This document shows positions 12,967 to 14,187 of a DNA stretch of 14,187 bases, one piece after another. The notes beneath the pieces were generated by a model. It was not told the origin of the DNA. It saw only the letters and a program-made list of their open reading frames with translations, and made no database searches. A program made the position numbers and the translations under genes. Each line of letters starts with the position of its first letter. The stretch's first letter is position 1. Source of the stretch: Acidobacteriota bacterium (GTDB taxonomy: Bacteria; Acidobacteriota; Terriglobia; Terriglobales; Acidobacteriaceae). The stretch covers positions 1 through 14,187 of the forward strand of contig JAEYQK010000042.1 in NCBI GenBank assembly GCA_023410055.1. The letters run 5' to 3'.

Positions 12967-14187
12967 CTATTTCTTCGCGCCCTGCGGAGTGTCCAACAAT
13001 TCTTCTAACTTCTTTCGGAGTTCGGAGGGCTTGAACGGTTTCTGGATGAAGGCGGGCGGCACACCGTTTTGGGAGTGGCGCGAGATGAGTTCGTCGGAAT
13101 ATCCGGACATGTAGAGCACCTTGATTTCGGGACGAATTGCACTCACTTTACTGGCCAATTCGAAGCCGTCCATCTTGGGCATAACAACGTCTGTGAGGAG
13201 GACGTCGATATTTGCGTCTTCCCGGGCGATATTGAGCGCGTCTTCGCCGGTCAGGGCATCAATTACGGTGCAACCCATGGACGCCACAAGACGATGGATC
13301 AACTCGCGAAGCGGTTCCTCATCCTCTACGAGCAGAATGGTTTCTTTTCTCGGCTGTGCGGATGGCTGCTCGTGCGCAACGGTGGAGGTGAGTTTCTTTT
13401 TGGATTTCACCATAGGCAGCACTATGTGAATATCGGTTCCCTTTCCAACTTCGCTCTCCGCCCAAATGTGGCCGTTACTCTGAACTACAATGCCGTAGAC
13501 GGTGGCCAAGCCAAGCCCGGTCCCCTTGCCCTTTTCTTTGGTGGTAAAGAATGGCTCGAAGATGTGAGTCCTTGTGGCGGCGTCCATACCGTGGCCGGTA
13601 TCGCTGACAGTGAGCATTACGTACTCACCTGGGGCGATCTTGCCGGAATAGCCACCGGGAGTTTTGCGGCAACTGAAGCGAGTGGTTCTGATGCGCAACT
13701 CGCCGCCGTTAGGCATCGCGTCTCGCGAATTGACAGCGAGATTCATGATGACCTGGTCCATCTGACCGGGATCGGCTTTGACCATCGGTAGTGGCGTCTG
13801 AAGGTCGGCCACGATGTGGATCTCCTCGCCGATGAGGCGATGAAGCATCGGCTCCAAGTCGGTAACGACGCGATTCAGATCCAGTTCCTCGGGGCGTAGT
13901 ACTTGCCGACGGCTGAAGGCCAGCAGCTGAGACGTGAGAGTTGCTGCGCGACCGGCGGCTTTTGAGATGGGTTCGATCTTGGAACGCAGTGGATGATCTT
14001 CGCTCAATTCACCTAGTGCGAGTTCTGTGTAGCCAAGGATTACGCCGAGCAAATTGTTGAAGTCATGCGCGACGCCGCCAGCGAGACGTCCCACGGCTTC
14101 CATCTTCTGAGCCTGACGCAACTGCTCTTCGATGCGCCGACGATCGGTCATGTCCATTACGGTACCGAAGGCGATCGTCTGCTTGGT
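12967..14187 (-). CDS. Hybrid sensor histidine kinase with receiver domain, N-terminus beyond right edge
   Basis: The frame is open to the right edge. Ten codons before the internal ATG at 14157 read T-K-Q-T-I-A-F-G-T-V, followed by M-D-M-T-D-R-R-R-I-E-E-Q-L, the typical end of a PAS domain, so the true start is outside. Numbered from that ATG: HisKA with A-G-G-V-A-H-D-F-N-N (His31), N-box around Asn139-Asn143, G1 D-T-G-H-G (186-190), F-box F-E-P-F-F (200-204), G2 G-T-G-L-G-L (212-217), a linker with K-S-K-K-K, then a receiver domain: acidic Glu278-Asp279, phospho-acceptor Asp323 in L-L-T-D-V-V-M-P, Ser351 in the switch position and Lys373 in Q-K-P-F. It probably autophosphorylates and passes phosphate to its own receiver. 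It is upstream of recN with a 28-bp gap, so cotranscription is likely. Confidence 0.95.
   Translation of the reverse strand, partial: TKQTIAFGTVMDMTDRRRIEEQLRQAQKMEAVGRLAGGVAHDFNNLLGVILGYTELALGELSEDHPLRSKIEPISKAAGRAATLTSQLLAFSRRQVLRPEELDLNRVVTDLEPMLHRLIGEEIHIVADLQTPLPMVKADPGQMDQVIMNLAVNSRDAMPNGGELRIRTTRFSCRKTPGGYSGKIAPGEYVMLTVSDTGHGMDAATRTHIFEPFFTTKEKGKGTGLGLATVYGIVVQSNGHIWAESEVGKGTDIHIVLPMVKSKKKLTSTVAHEQPSAQPRKETILLVEDEEPLRELIHRLVASMGCTVIDALTGEDALNIAREDANIDVLLTDVVMPKMDGFELASKVSAIRPEIKVLYMSGYSDELISRHSQNGVPPAFIQKPFKPSELRKKLEELLDTPQGAKK

Noticed and set aside
13069..13791. 240-codon plus-strand frame opposite the hybrid kinase
   Set aside because: It is antisense to well-conserved HATPase and receiver motifs, and its translation has no family character.

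Overview
The window looks like chromosomal DNA of a soil-type Acidobacteriota (Koribacter/Terriglobia-like). This is inferred from the moderately GC-rich sequence, the two AHDFNN-type sensor kinases, the hopanoid-associated-type glycosyltransferase, the secreted helical protein, and above all the many short palindromic intergenic repeats. I see no tRNA, rRNA, CRISPR array, transposase or phage gene. Layout: a sensor histidine kinase runs off the left edge (minus, 1-1281). A tight minus-strand block follows (about 4628 to 1413): a PP2C/SpoIIE-type phosphatase with an N-terminal DksA-like zinc finger, two tandem 6-pyruvoyl-tetrahydropterin-synthase-type genes, folE (GTP cyclohydrolase I) and a short-chain dehydrogenase. 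The last four genes have the make-up of a tetrahydrobiopterin (BH4) pathway: GTP to dihydroneopterin triphosphate, to 6-pyruvoyl-tetrahydropterin, to BH4. Upstream of the phosphatase lies a GT2 glycosyltransferase whose reading frame is cut by a TGA. Head-to-head with it, 8 bp away, starts a TlpA-like thioredoxin lipoprotein (plus), followed by an isoprenylcysteine-methyltransferase-like membrane protein and a type I signal peptidase (lepB) interrupted by an in-frame TAG. Convergent with lepB is a large secreted helical protein (minus). Between these two lie a decayed 66-bp copy of part of recN and a hairpin. Upstream of the large protein come a hypothetical protein with a good terminator and a frame-displaced signal peptide, a 200-bp run of hairpins, recN, and a second (hybrid) histidine kinase that runs off the right edge. 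The most unusual element is inside recN. Five 30-bp units, forming two near-identical 60-bp periods of palindromes, are inserted in frame between the ABC signature and Walker B. They add about 50-60 residues of a ten-residue repeat. The stems differ by paired, compensatory changes, and an identical palindrome sits just 3' of the recN stop codon. This looks like a mobile or amplifying palindromic repeat that has colonised the coding region of a repair ATPase while keeping the frame open. Two nonsense codons (glycosyltransferase and lepB), the recN fragment and a likely frameshift in the 10.0-10.8 kb gene suggest ongoing gene erosion, or assembly errors, that should be separated by reads.
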